64,000 nt of DNA, from positions 2,169,501 to 2,233,500 of the forward strand of contig NC_064540.1 in NCBI RefSeq assembly GCF_023856365.1, given 5' to 3'. Below are positions 52,926-64,000 of this stretch, piece by piece (the first letter of the stretch is position 1; each line of letters starts with the position of its first letter). The translations under genes were made by a program, and so were the position numbers. This DNA is from Brienomyrus brachyistius. Taxonomy: Eukaryota > Chordata > Actinopteri > Osteoglossiformes > Mormyridae. The notes beneath the pieces are model-generated. The model searched no databases. It saw nothing but the letters and a program-made list of their open reading frames with translations, and had not been told where the DNA came from.

Positions 52926-54572
52926 GGGTATAGTAGGAATGGCAGTATTTAGAGTTGGGGTGGAAATAAATCGACTCATAGTTTCCGTACTTTCCAAGCT
53001 CATACTGCACTATACACTTTTATTTTTAGTCTGCAAGTAACTATGATATTCACTTGTGTTGCGTAGAATCTCCGACTGTTCAATGTTATATATTTTTTTC
53101 TTAATAACAGTACTTGTACAACCCTATAATAACGAGAAGTTTTAACAAATATATAAGCCTTACTTTTACATTGAACAACCTTGGCCGATTGGGTTTCAGT
53201 TATTTTCTCAATCGCAGTGCAATAATTACACTTAGTTGCATATCTTTGTGCTCGCGCGGGTTCAGCTGATGACTCAACCTTAACACATTCACACTGAGGA
53301 TGTACTGACACGAAGCCCAGAATGGGGTGTATTTGGGAATATCATGGCAGGATAACCCCACAAGACACATCAGCCCCGCAGCATGTCGATGGCTCTGTCT
53401 GCAATCGGAGACCAAATGCGTGGAGTGGCGGCGGGAGCAGCGTGCGCCTGTCCCGGAGTCCCGACCCGACCCAACGGCGTGGGGACAGGGGTTCTGGTAT
53501 ATATAGTCCACCAGGGAAGAAAGCGGTCATTAAAGTTAAGCTTCAGACCAAATGTCCAGGGTGCCAAACGAAAAAAATAAATAAGAAAAAGCTGCCAATT
53601 GTTCGTGCACTAGATGTAAATAAATACAATGCATTCCCACTGAGTTCATTATTGCTGGTAAATAGGAAGTCGAGCTGCAGTCATTTTTACAAAAGTGAGG
53701 CTGCAGAGGCATCAGCCTGACCAAACCCATCATTTGTTAGACGGTTAGTGGCAGGAGATCCCGCAGGTCGCTGCAGTTGTACCTTTACTTCAGGAAAATT
53801 GTATACAGTTGTATAACGGTTGAAGCTTGTGCTGTCAAGTGTAACATCCTGCACATCCACAAAACGCCTTAATGTGCATGAATGCAAACTGCAGGTCATC
53901 CGACATCGCAGACATAACTCCCGAGGCGAAGCGGAAACGTCGTTCCTCCCCCCCCCCCTTCAAGGATGTTAAATAAGGGTTATTTACCACCGGTCTGTTT
54001 GTACAGGACACGCTGACTAATTCATGAAAACGATTTTTTTTACCAAGATGGGGTCGATAAGTGCTTAGTTGGTTATGAGGATGAAACCATCTTTGCTTAG
54101 GCGATTTCAAGTCTGTACAAAAAAACAACACGTGAAACGAAACCGGCCTGCAAATCGGGAGCAGTTCAGAGATTCGAGAGCATCGGCGGCCGCACAGGAC
54201 ACCCTGCTAACCAGGGAGCGCAGTCTAACGGCGGCCAAACAGGACCAGAGAATAAAACCGTTCAAAAACGCACCAGTGCACACATGTCAGGACGAGGGTT
54301 CAGACAGAACTGGCTGATAGCTTGATGATAGACGGGGCAGTAATTGAGTTACTGGACCGTGATCGTTTCAGTGAAATCGCTCCAAAATGTCAGCCGTGTA
54401 AGGATAGATTGCAGCAATATTTATGACATCGTATTGTTCTGCTTTTATCTATTGCATATAAATTCTGAAGTCTTTTTTCCATTTAAACATCTTCGCTATG
54501 TGGACTAGGATATTCATTTTGTTCATATATACAGCTTCGCAGTTCCGGTATAGGTCATAGCAATGTGGCCCC

Positions 54573-54604
<32 letters not shown>

Positions 54605-54623
54605 GCGCGCGCGTGTGTGTGTG
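54573..54623. repeat. (TG)n microsatellite with CG variants
   Basis: About 25 TG/CG units, including a GCGCGCGC core that may adopt Z-DNA. Intergenic. Confidence 0.95.
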
Positions 54624-56869
54624 ATGTCAATGAAAAACTCATTTTGAAACTTGTGAAAAGAAAAAATATATATAAGAAAAATCCCCATTTATAAACTGTC
54701 AGAATGATTTCTTTCTGGTGTTTGTCATTTCACTTCAATGTCTAGTTCATATACGAGACATTTTACACATAATTAGACGTACAACTGACAAATGAGGCAG
54801 AATTAAACACTTTCCAGATCTAGACAGAGAGTATGACCAAAGAAACAAGTAGTAGCTACATTGATTACGTTATCAATAAACATTGCATTCTTTTTCCAGT
54901 TGTACAACATTTGCCAAACACCCTGGGCTGCATGGTCTTAACCAATTCACAAGCTGCCGATGATCCCGAGCCTGAAAATGCATGGGATTATCTCGCCCTT
55001 CATGCTGCTTAATTACCATTACAGACCGGACACTTCAGCTACAGATCAATTTAATGATAAAGTCCAATGATGGTTTCATAAAGACAATTCATACCCTAAC
55101 TGCAGGCCTGTAATACGGCAGCTTAAAAGTGAGAAGGACGCCACAAAAAAAAAAAAAAAAAACATTTAGTCGATTACACAAAAATTAAAGCGATTTTACT
55201 AATCCCACCAAGGAGGACACTTGAACACACGCTGTAGGTTACTTAAAATTGAAAACGATAGTGTTTGTCAGGCTGTTCTCTCACAAGATGACTGTTAAGC
55301 ACACTCTTCAAGTGAGGAAACAACCAAAAACTTCAAAAACATGCATTTTTCACTCCCACCATCTACGACACACGTAGTTACACTGTCCATTACGTACACT
55401 GGCTTAGTGCTTATACAACACGCGATCGGGCACTCACGCTTAATTTCTTACAGTAAATTATATAAGAAATAAGTATAAACAGTCCAAATGCACAACTGAC
55501 ATTCTCCATAAAAACCTATAAATAAAATAAAAGAATGCAATCTCTCTTGATTAAATTCATACACCCACAGCATACAAAGAGTATGCATAAAATGGCCAAA
55601 CAGCAGGTGAATTGTTCAACAATCTCCTTAACAACATGCACTTGAGCATCGGGGCGCAGTTACCGGAATGTTGGATTGGGAATATAAAAACGATTGTGAA
55701 ACTTTCATATTGTTGCACGTACGACGTTTGGCAGCAGATCCCTCGTAAATTCGTAATGTACAGCGAATCAACAGTTTGCGATCTTTTTGGGGAAATACGG
55801 AAGGGAATGTTGGAGAAACGCTGTAATTAATGTTGAATCGCCTAGACGATGTCGACATCAGCTTTGCTCTTCAGCTTGGGCTTTGTCTGTTGCCCACACT
55901 TTCGACATTCACTGCTAGATAGTCCTTAATAACGGGCTAATCTGGATCACATTAGAGGACCACTTTCTAGGACTCAAACTTCTGTAACCAATGGATGCGA
56001 GACGAAAGGCGACGGTAGAAAAGTAACGTAGCAGAAACGGCAACATTTACGAATTCATTTTTGAATAATGGAGAACTTTACAGAATAACAAGATCTCCGC
56101 ACAGAGAGACTTTTCCTGAGTATAATCAGAGTCATGATTATATACGTCTTTTCAATACGATACATATCAGTGTTAACGCAGGTATATAAAACAAGTAACA
56201 TTACGGGAGATTGTCACGACATAATGCGCTATGACTGCTGGATACAGGGAAATAACTGAAACATACTCGATTCAGTGGTATTCGTAAAATATCAAAAACG
56301 GGATTATAAATCCTGGGTTCTATTGGGCCTGTATCAATGAAATACTTTTCCTAATTTAGATTACGGTGAATAATACTTTTAATCATATGGGTCCTATACA
56401 TATATCTTACAGTTTTTAATAAGACAGAAAATATAACTTCACGAACTGTCGTGTCTATTATTTTGCAAATCACGGACTTTACATGGATTCCTTTTTAAAA
56501 CTTATCTTGAAAAACACATTAGTTTGCATTGCATCAAATTCCATAGCGTAGTGGAAACAGGCTTGAAACATTATACACGAATTTCGGTTTCTTTAGGCGG
56601 AAAAGTTAACTTTAATAACAGTGAACTGAAATTTCATTTAAACCAGCACAAAAAGCGTCAATGTATAAATTAAATTACAATTAAAGCTCACACAAGATAA
56701 TAATTAAATAATTACACTCACCATAATAAGCTTAACTGTCTCAGTGATTTTTTTTTTTCAAAATTAACGTAAACGATTTAAACTAACGGTGACCATCCTG
56801 CACCTTGCAATCTAACAGTAGTTGAAATGTCTCGTTTCATAGCTTGAGAGGTTCAAAACGTCACCTGTT

Positions 56870-57274
56870 TGACGTGTCACGTGACAGTGGTTTAACGCTG
56901 ACTTCATGAATTTTTACCGAACATTAAAACTTCCCTACGAATTCGACGTTTATCGCTCAACCATCTCCATGTGATCTATATGAACCAATCAGAGTCAAAG
57001 TTTTAAGGAGGCGGTGAATGATTCTGCCAATAGTGGCACAGTAAGTTTAAGCGTGTGTGCATGTTCTTGGGAAGTGTAGTTTACAGAGAACTCTTACCCC
57101 CCTTCTGTGGCAAGCAACGCTACATGTGTAAAACTACAATATTCGCCATTAGGTATTATGTCGTAGTTGCATCAGACTCACAATATTACTTTGCCGGCGA
57201 GGTAGGTTTCTGAGTATAAGTAGTTCGAACGAGAAGGGTTTTTATTTACTCAACTCTAGAGCACCACCGGTAAA
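56870..57274 (+). promoter_or_regulatory. mars1 promoter region
   Basis: The 400 bp before the mars1 ATG contain a perfect palindrome GTCACGTGAC (56876-56885, an E-box of the CLEAR/USF type) and CCAAT boxes at 56985-56989 and 57027-57031. Two opposed ACTACA-type words lie at 57067-57080 (TTGGGAAGTGTAGT) and 57133-57144 (ACTACAATATTC), which weakly resemble the ZNF143 site of housekeeping promoters. No TATA box is seen. Confidence 0.5.
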
Positions 57275-57377
57275 ATGAAGCTTTTTGTGAGCGAAGGTAA
57301 TCCACAGTGTATGAAGGTTTTGGCGGCAGTGGAACTGACTGGAGTGAAATGTGACATCCATCATGCCAATCCGGAGG
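57275..57377 (+). CDS. mars1: mars1 exon 1
   Basis: ATG at 57275 starts [18 protein letters not shown], matching the MRLFVSDG start of human MARS1 and the first strand of the GST-like domain. The donor is GAGG|GTGAGT, one base out. Confidence 0.93.
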
Positions 57378-60300
57378 GTGAGTGAACATTTACCACTACA
57401 CAATTAAAAGAGCAGGCATAATTCCATCAGTGACAAATCTATGGGAGTGTTTCCCGTGGCAATCGGTGTTCGGCCAAAAGCTACTGCTTAGTGTTATGTG
57501 AGTTAAAATGATAGTTGCTGCATTTGAAATGCAGTGTTTCAGTCGAACACTTTCACTTCAAATGCACAGATAAGGGTTTAAGTGATTTCAGTTCTTTTTT
57601 CGTACTTATTTAGTGTGACCCTTAATTCTAGTCTTGATATCATCCACATTGGGTGTGAATCACGCCGTTCTGAAATGATGTGACGTTAAATCATTGCAAC
57701 TAAAGAGTTGGATTTGCTTCCTCAAATGTGAAAATAAAACTGGATTTTTTTCCTCCACTTTGACTTTAACTGACAAACCGGTTGTCCTGCAGGGTTGGGT
57801 GACAGTCCCAGAATGACAGAAATGCCAAACAATTTCACCTATAATGTGATGCAGTGTGAAGATACGTCAACATAAAGGATGAGAATTTTGAATGAGTTTG
57901 AATACAGTAACTGAACATGCAGAAACCCATATTCATTTTATATGGTCTGCACTGGTGGTCATGTAGTATTCTGATTCTGTTTCGTGGTGTAAGACACATG
58001 TTCCTCTCTAGCACTTAGAAGCAGAAATGTGAACCACATGAACCTTGCCCAGTGGCCTGCACTATGAAGCGGGATTGCTGGCTTAAATCCGACAAGTTAC
58101 CCCAGTAAGCCAGTAACCCAGCTCCATAGTACAGGCCACAGGTTTGATGCCTTGTTGATTTCCAGCATTTGGACTTAATCCCCTCTTTCTCTGTGCAGAG
58201 CGAATCGTGCCCACGCTGAGCCACCCTGTGTTGCCTGTGCTCCAGTCATCCTCGGGAGACTATCTCTTCATGCCCAATGCCATCTGCAGGTCGGTGGCTC
58301 CCACAGCAGGACGGAAAGTTTTGCAGGCTCCTTAGAACTCCATGGTGAAAGTTTACTCCCATTCTCCCAGTGTCGTCTCCTTGGTTGACATGCTTCTGGT
58401 TACTCCAAGGTCCCACTGGTGCATCCTTAGATCTGATCATCCAGGTTCACCTTCTCTCTTGGCTCCTCACAGTTAAGCGTTTCTCTATAAAACTCCCATC
58501 AGTGGTGGCAATTTCTCATGCATGCACACTGGTACCGAAATGGAGTTATTAGCTTCACATGAGTGTTTCACAGAAGCTTTGAGGTGAGGCGTATTTCAGG
58601 CTCAGTAGCACTAGTGGTATTGGCACTGAAATATGATCTGTTTCGCCTGGGGAATGTTGACATGACTCTCTCTTAAGCCCGAGTACGGGATGGTACAGAT
58701 AGCTGCATCCTTCCACGAAGATGGACTACGTTGCTCTTTCAGATCTGCATTCGAAACTAGTGATATTTCAGTAGAACCCTCATCCAGAATTGTTGATTAA
58801 TCATCATGGTAATCACTTCTTCACTGTGTGGCTATGGGGTATATTGGTATAGATCAAAGGGTCACAGTGAACTTTGCTTCATGTTTATTTACATAATTTA
58901 TTGTACAGCACCCATATGTAGTGTGATTTCCACAGCTATCAGTCTTAAACATGAAGGTTTCCTTTCTGGTAATTTCTGTAATTTGGTCATTTCAGTTGTG
59001 GCCATTCCAGTTTGGAAAGGAATTTCGAATCCTGATTTCAAGTCAGGGGTTCCGCCACTCAAGGTCCCTTCAACATAGTGTGACCAAGAGCAGAGGGAAA
59101 ATTCATGGGGTTTTCCCTGCATGTGTCTCGTTTCCTCTTCACAGATACCTGTTTGAACTTAGTGGACAGGAAGCCAGCAGTCAGACGGACCAGTGGCTGG
59201 AATGGGAGGCAACAGAACTTCAGGTGAGACCATCAGTTTAATGTTCATTTTTGTTCACTTGGCTGCTCTCTTGGCCTGAAGCACATCGTGTAGGTTCTAG
59301 GTGACTGGAAGCCACTCCAGGGAACACTGATGAGAGGTGATGGTCCCTCAGGTCGGAGGTGGGGCTCCTCTGCCACTGCTCCACCCGGAGGCCATGAGTC
59401 GAAGTGCTGCCCTGCTCTCTCCCCGAGCCGTGGCTGTTATTTCATGGTCTGTCTTGTGTTTCTTTCAGCCTGCTCTGATGCAAGCGCTCCACCTGTCAGT
59501 GCTGCAGGCGAAGAGGACGGAAGCGGCAGGAGCCCTGGAAGGACCCCTCAGGTTCCTGGAGCAAAGCCTGAGCAAAAAACCTACCACTTTCCTCACAGCG
59601 GTATGCTGGGTAACCACTTAAAGGGGCTTCGATATTCTGATCGTCGTCTTAGTGTTATAACTTTTCTGTTGATTCTGACTGGCATTAATTTGCCAAACGA
59701 GATTTGCGTCTGTCAAAAACATAACCTCTTTCTTTTGTCTTTGTGCCCAGTTGAAAGGAAACGACATGTGACCTCAGGTTCTTCACAACATAATGTAGCT
59801 ATTTTTTTTTTTTTTAATAGGAGACAGCGACAGTGGCTGACACCGTCCTGTGGGGGGCGCTGTACCCCTTCCTTTCCGACGCCAGTTTCCTGCCAGGTGA
59901 GCGTGCGTGCCTGTATTCTCCGCTGCCTCGTCCGCTGCCTCGTCCGCTGCCTCCTCGCTTTACCCTGTGTGTCTCCCAGGTGACTCTCGGCACGTGGCAG
60001 CATGGTTCGAGCGTGTCACCGCGCTGCCGGCCTGTCAGGCAGCCGCCCGGAGCATCCTAAATGAGAAGGGCGGCAAGGCGGCACTCAGGAACTTCGTGCA
60101 GAGGCAGCCGATGCCTCATACTCAGCGGCGGGACACTCAGTCCTGCAGCCAGCCAGAGGTGAGAGGGGTGGTGGGGTGATTCTCCCGTGGGACGGCGCCT
60201 AGCCAGCTTGCCGAACGTCTCACCTTTCTGACATCCAGGAGAACAGCAGCGAGCGTGAGATGACCGAGGAGGAGATCCAGGCTGCCGAGGAGACGTGGAG

Positions 60301-61390
60301 ACGACAGGTAGCTGACTTCCCCGCCCCGGCAGATAGGCAGCACCCCATGTGAGTCGGTCACGCCGCACACAGGCACTTCCCACCATAGCGCCCACATGCC
60401 GACGCACACAAACGTAAGCTAATGCCTTTCCCTGCGACTCTTTGCCAGCTTGCCACAGGAGGGTCGCCGGAATTTGCTCATCACCAGCGCGCTTCCCTAT
60501 GTCAACAATGTGCCGCATCTGGGCAACATCATCGGCTGCGTACTCAGTGCCGACGTCTTCGCTAGGTGACCGCTGCCCCCTTCCTCGTCACTCACACTCC
60601 TAACCGTCTTACTTGGCACTACTTCTGGGCATAAACGTTATTGTACCAGAATGTTAAGAGCGCTTTTCACGCAGCGTCAGGTACCGTACTTTCGGTACTT
60701 TCGGTACTTTCCATTTTCCATTGACTTCCAGTGGAGTAGCTGTGCCAAAAGTTTCAGTACTGAAAGTGCCAATCCAGCTGGGGTACTACTTTGGTACTTT
60801 GGGTGGGACTTGAATCGCTTTCTTTGTCGATTGGTTACGCAAATAGTCTGCCGTTGACACACAATACAAAGGGCGCGAAAAAAATAATGTGATTTGGTCA
60901 TAAGAGCATGTACAACAAACATATCTGGATTTCATGACAAGAAATTTTATAGTATTTTGTTGAATATACTAATACAGCAGGCATGTAACGTGCTGTCCTA
61001 GCAATGTCATTTTGTTGTAATAAATGTTGGGGTATTTATAAAACTGAAAAGGAGTTCATCAATTTCTCACAAACCCGATGGATTTATGTAAACGGCAAGG
61101 ATGAAAATGATTATGATTGTCAGAGAAAAGCAGTAGAGGTTTAGACTTTTTAGGTTTAAACAGTTTTAACTTTAAACTGATTTTTTTAAAAAGATATATT
61201 AGATAATAAATATGCAAGACCAAGCCCCCCACATGGACTTGAATCTCCAGGGCAACTCTAGGATAATTTTAAGGTGAAGGCCTAACTCCAGAGGCAAAAG
61301 CAATTTGTGTGTGCGGGGGGGGGGGGGGGGGGGCAGTGGGGGTGTTCTGCTATTCCTGTAAATCTGCCCTAGGAGGTGTCCAGAGATAAT

Positions 61391-61449
<59 letters not shown>

Positions 61450-61788
61450 TTGCAGGTACGGCCGCCTACGTGGCTGGAACGTGCTGTTTGTGTGTGGCAC
61501 CGACGAGTACGGCACAGCCACGGAGAACAAAGCCCGCGAGGAGGGCTTGACCCCCCGCCAGATCTGCGACAAGTACCACAAAGTACACGCCGACATCTAT
61601 AGCTGGTTCCAGATTGATTTCGACTTCTTTGGCCGCACCACGACCGACCAGCAGACGGAGTAAGGAAGGCCCCATGGGCACGCGTGTGCGTCCCTGTGTT
61701 TGTGTCAGTGTAGAGGCATGTGTGTGTTTAAAGGAAACCGTTAACCTCCAAGCAGCAGTGTGTTCACACCTGCAGGACTATGATTCAC

Positions 61789-61834
<46 letters not shown>

Positions 61835-63924
61835 CTTTCATTGTCCCCACAATGTGATAAAATCCTGTTGTTTTGACGTTGTGGGGACCACCTTTTCATT
61901 TCCCACAAGAGGAAATTCAATAGAATCTGTGTCTGCAATCAAAAAAAATTTTTAAATGCTAAAAGATTTGCATTTTGTTTGGTTACTTAAGGTTAGGGCT
62001 GGGTGGGGGCTAAGGTTAGGGCTGGGTGGGGGCTAAGGTTAGGGCTGGGTGGGGGTTAAGGTTAGGGCTGGGTGGGGGTTAAGGTCGTCATCGTTGGGAT
62101 TAGGGCTTTGCTCATAGAAACGAATGGAGAGTCCCCACAAAGGAATGAGTACAGGTGTGTGTGTCTGTGTGCTCACGCATGCGATATGTGTTCTTCCCGT
62201 GTTTGCATGTGTTTTCTCACTTTATTTTGGATTCCTCCTGTGGACAAGAACCAGATGCAGTCTAGTTTTAGTCGACTAAAACTACAGTTGATTTAGCCGA
62301 CTAAAATTAAAAGTGCAGAGTATAATGTTTAAAGTTTCCCTCCAATTTATAAAAGTCATTATGTTCACGAAGATGAAATGAAACCAATGTTAAGGAATGG
62401 TGTTAAGGTCTGACTGTGCAGGACACAAATACACAGATTTCACTCCTATTTGAAGCAAACATATGTTTGTTTGCCCAGAAACTGAGTACTGTAAAATCAG
62501 AAAAAATAAAATCACTTCAGAGAAAATATGCATAGGCTATAATGCCACCAGGCCTGCTCTCTATGAATATTAAAGTAAAAATATTAAAATAAATATTAGT
62601 AATATTTTTATTTGGTATTGTTCACTGTTAAACGTTTCACCTGAAATTTTCAAATATGTTCAAAGAAAAAGACCAATAATGGTTTCAGGGATTTATACCC
62701 ATTATCAACAAAAAAAAATTCCAAACATTGAAAACACACTTCTCAACCGCTATTAGTAGCAGGAAGTGCAACCATTCTATTTGAGCATTTTCAACATCAA
62801 AATAATTACCCAAAGGCTACAATTCTGTTAGTGAATAGAGCCAAAAATCCGCTCTTTCAGGTAATTTCATCTTCGTTGAAGTTTCCACTTTTTAACAAGC
62901 GTATAAAGTAACGTTATTTCTTATGTCAACTCGGGTGAAACAAAAAACTGTACGTTTTCAGGGTTGCCAAATGTCAAGCGTCTGGCATGATACGCTCGTG
63001 ACGCTCGTGTTTATTTAAACATGCACAATTTTCACAATTTTATCTTATTTTGAAATGCAGCCCTACTTTTATAATGTCCTTTTAAAACTAGTAAATGAGA
63101 AAACATGCATATCGGCAGTCATACGTATATATTCAGCTCCATGTCGCGTGACGATAAATAAAAGTTTCCGAATTGTACTGAAGTTATTTGATTTGACAGT
63201 CAAATATTGATTACATGCAATGTTAATACAACTAATAGGCTACTTAAATATATATCACACTAAATAGTTAGACAGTACGATGTTCCGGACCTTTGCTTCA
63301 AGAAATTTTCTCTAACAGGACCTCTTCAAATTTTAGTTGAATACTAAAATTATGCGAACTACAAATTACGTCTGACGTCTGATTGTATCTCGTCTCTGGC
63401 AAACGTTTTCGTGTCAATACCCTTCGTCATAGTCTTAGGTCTCACGAAATCATTTTTATTTAGTTATCTCATTTTAATCTGAAAATAAAGGTCGTTGACG
63501 ATAACGATGATGAAAAAATTTTCGTTATCAAAGTTAACACTGCTCTGTTCTGGGTACGTGGTTGTGGAAGATGGATGAATTTGACTAGGCCTATATAGGC
63601 CTTTAAATTGCATGAAGGGAATTCGAAGCCTTTGCGTTAAGGATTTGGTGTTGAAGGTATTTAGGCGCGGTTCTGAAGCCATGCGGCTAGTCTGATGTCG
63701 GTGCCCCGCCCCTCTGCCCCAGGATCGCTCAGGACATCTTTTGGCGGCTTCACCAGCACGGCTTCCTGGTGTCGGACATGGTAGACCAGCTGCGCTGCGA
63801 GAGCTGTGAGCGCTTCCTAGCCGACCGCTTTGTGGAGGGGGTCTGCCCTCACTGCCGCTACCCTGAGGCCCGTGGAGACCAGTGTGACAAGTGCGGCCGC
63901 CTGATCAACGCCGTGGAGCTCAAG
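57275..63924 (+). CDS. mars1: Cytoplasmic methionyl-tRNA synthetase, 5' part (exons joined; gene runs off the window)
   Basis: Exons: 57275-57377, 58199-58289, 59145-59223, 59469-59600, 59821-59896, 59980-60158, 60239-60348, 60449-60565, 61456-61659 and 63723-63924. All junctions are in phase, giving 431 codons. MARS1 charges tRNA-Met with methionine in the cytosol and belongs to the multi-synthetase complex. Residues 1 to about 215 form the GST-like domain ([11 protein letters not shown]). The class I catalytic core starts at about 265 and carries the HIGH-type signature HLGN at 280-283 ([14 protein letters not shown]). [11 protein letters not shown] follows, then zinc-binding CxxC pairs at 389-392, 405-408 and 418-421. 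The KMSKS loop, anticodon domain and WHEP domain lie beyond the window. Head-to-head with arhgap9 as in human. Confidence 0.96.
58199..58289 (+). CDS. mars1: mars1 exon 2
   Basis: [20 protein letters not shown] then [10 protein letters not shown] corresponds to the GST-like domain of human MARS1 ([21 protein letters not shown]). The acceptor is GTGCAG and the donor AG|GTCGGT. Confidence 0.95.
59145..59223 (+). CDS. mars1: mars1 exon 3
   Basis: [20 protein letters not shown] then EATELQ contains the conserved [11 protein letters not shown] of vertebrate MARS1. The acceptor is TTCACAG and the donor CAG|GTGAGA. Confidence 0.96.
59469..59600 (+). CDS. mars1: mars1 exon 4
   Basis: 44 codons in phase 0 encoding helices of the GST-like C-terminal subdomain ([16 protein letters not shown]). 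The acceptor is TTTCAG and the donor GCG|GTATGC. Confidence 0.93.
59821..59896 (+). CDS. mars1: mars1 exon 5
   Basis: [20 protein letters not shown] is close to [16 protein letters not shown] of human MARS1, the helix bearing the GST-fold Asp. A T-rich tract and AATAG acceptor precede it. Confidence 0.95.
59980..60158 (+). CDS. mars1: mars1 exon 6
   Basis: Encodes the end of the GST-like domain ([19 protein letters not shown]) and the start of the linker. The acceptor is CTCCCAG and the donor GAG|GTGAGA. Confidence 0.93.
60239..60348 (+). CDS. mars1: mars1 exon 7
   Basis: An acidic linker, [15 protein letters not shown], equivalent to LSEEEIAMAVTAWEK in human. It joins the GST-like and catalytic domains. 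The donor is AT|GTGAGT. Confidence 0.9.
60449..60565 (+). CDS. mars1: mars1 exon 8: class I signature
   Basis: [20 protein letters not shown] begins the Rossmann catalytic core; HLGN is the HIGH-motif equivalent that binds ATP. The acceptor is TTGCCAG and the donor AG|GTGACC. Confidence 0.97.
   Translation, partial: LATGGSPEFAHHQRASLCQQCAASGQHHRLRTQCRRLR
61393..61446 (+). repeat. (TG)27 microsatellite abutting the mars1 exon 9 acceptor
   Basis: 27 uninterrupted TG units end 9 bp before the splice-acceptor AG (61454-61455), leaving only CGCTTGCAG. The usual pyrimidine tract is therefore replaced by UG repeats in the transcript. Confidence 0.97.
61456..61659 (+). CDS. mars1: mars1 exon 9: catalytic core
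   Basis: [20 protein letters not shown] and [20 protein letters not shown] match human MARS1 closely, including the [11 protein letters not shown] active-site segment. Exactly 204 bp, so skipping it would keep the frame. The donor is GA|GTAAGG. Confidence 0.97.
61792..61831. repeat. (TG)20 microsatellite
   Basis: Lies in mars1 intron 9 at the left edge of the interspersed repeat copy 2. Confidence 0.95.
61840..62170. repeat. Interspersed TG-flanked repeat, copy 2, with internal 23-bp expansion
   Basis: Related to copy 1 at 22692-23000: CATTGTCCCCACAATGTGAT near the left, GGTTAGGGCTGGGTGGGGG in the middle, GGGATTAGGGCTTTGC and CATAGAAACGAATGG near the right. Here the middle segment is repeated at an exact 23-bp period, with starts at 61991, 62014, 62037 and 62060, whereas copy 1 has one. 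Confidence 0.8.
63723..63924 (+). CDS. mars1: mars1 exon 10: zinc-binding insert
   Basis: [15 protein letters not shown] and [17 protein letters not shown] match the connective-peptide zinc region of MARS1. CxxC pairs at residues 389-392, 405-408 and 418-421 are intact. The acceptor is GCCCCAG and the donor AAG|GTCAGC. The remaining exons lie beyond the window. Confidence 0.97.
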
Positions 63925-64000
63925 GTCAGCTGGCCGAGACGGCCTGGTTTGCAGGATCTTGTGGTGGTTAGTGGGTTGTTACAGCAGTTTTTCCCCAACC

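Larger units (their letters stand above)
44074..56860. other. Long intergenic region between head-to-head arhgap9 and mars1
   Basis: About 13 kb with no recognisable exon. Contents: purine repeat at 44270-44640, CpG-richer patch near 45830-45910, poly-C at about 46989-47004, (GA)n at about 48830-48870, a CAACGTTGAA-type repeat at about 52690-52925, and a (TG)n run at 54573-54623. An unannotated non-coding RNA cannot be excluded. Confidence 0.55.
61660..63722. other. mars1 intron 9
   Basis: About 2 kb, largely AT-rich after 62200. It holds the TG run and interspersed repeat above; I see no further exon. Confidence 0.7.

Noticed and set aside
53322..53720. A 132-codon open frame in the intergenic region
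   Set aside because: No recognisable domain, no splice or promoter support, and biased composition.
60655..60800. GGTACTTT/GGTACC-rich stretch as a foldback MITE in the mars1 intron
   Set aside because: Suggestive repeated words, but I could not define inverted ends or a target duplication.

Overview
The window is vertebrate nuclear DNA, most likely from a teleost or other ray-finned fish. The evidence is split genes with GT-AG introns, abundant TG/GA microsatellites, a decayed Tc1/mariner element and several hAT-type foldback MITEs with 8-bp target duplications. tRNA-derived SINE fragments and three vertebrate gene families are also present. Nothing bacterial or viral is visible. All exon limits below were placed by reading splice signals, codon phase and remembered family alignments. 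No database search was possible.

Layout: (1) 1-1.75 kb is a broken Tc1 element carrying nested insertions. (2) 1.75-11.3 kb holds repeats, CpG-rich patches and no confident gene, although a weak candidate first coding exon lies at 3504-3567. (3) 11.3-18.0 kb, plus strand, is a ZEB-family zinc-finger repressor gene. It has the N-terminal and C-terminal finger clusters, the central C2HC finger, a PLDLS CtBP motif and an acidic tail, but no homeodomain or SMAD-binding region that I can recognise. (4) 18.0-23.8 kb is 3' flank and intergenic DNA. (5) 23.8-44.1 kb, minus strand, is arhgap9, a RhoGAP with SH3, WW, PH and RhoGAP domains; 16 coding exons were placed and one small exon is probably missing. 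(6) 44.1-57.3 kb is a long intergenic stretch with no recognisable gene. (7) 57.3 kb to the end, plus strand, is the 5' part of mars1 (cytoplasmic methionyl-tRNA synthetase): ten exons, 431 codons, truncated by the window edge.

The most interesting feature is the neighbourhood. As I recall the human map, ZEB1 lies beside ARHGAP12 and ZEB2 lies near ARHGAP15, each pair convergent, while ARHGAP9 lies head-to-head with MARS1 and has no ZEB gene. Here a ZEB gene sits convergent to arhgap9, which is head-to-head with mars1. The simplest reading is that this is a third ZEB ohnologue, kept in this fish and lost from the human ARHGAP9 locus. It appears to have shed its homeodomain while keeping both DNA-binding finger clusters and the CtBP motif.

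The three genes do not form a pathway. The ZEB-like protein would be a nuclear E-box repressor, ARHGAP9 a cytoplasmic or membrane GTPase-activating protein, and MARS1 a translation enzyme. Their linkage is explained by ancestral synteny.
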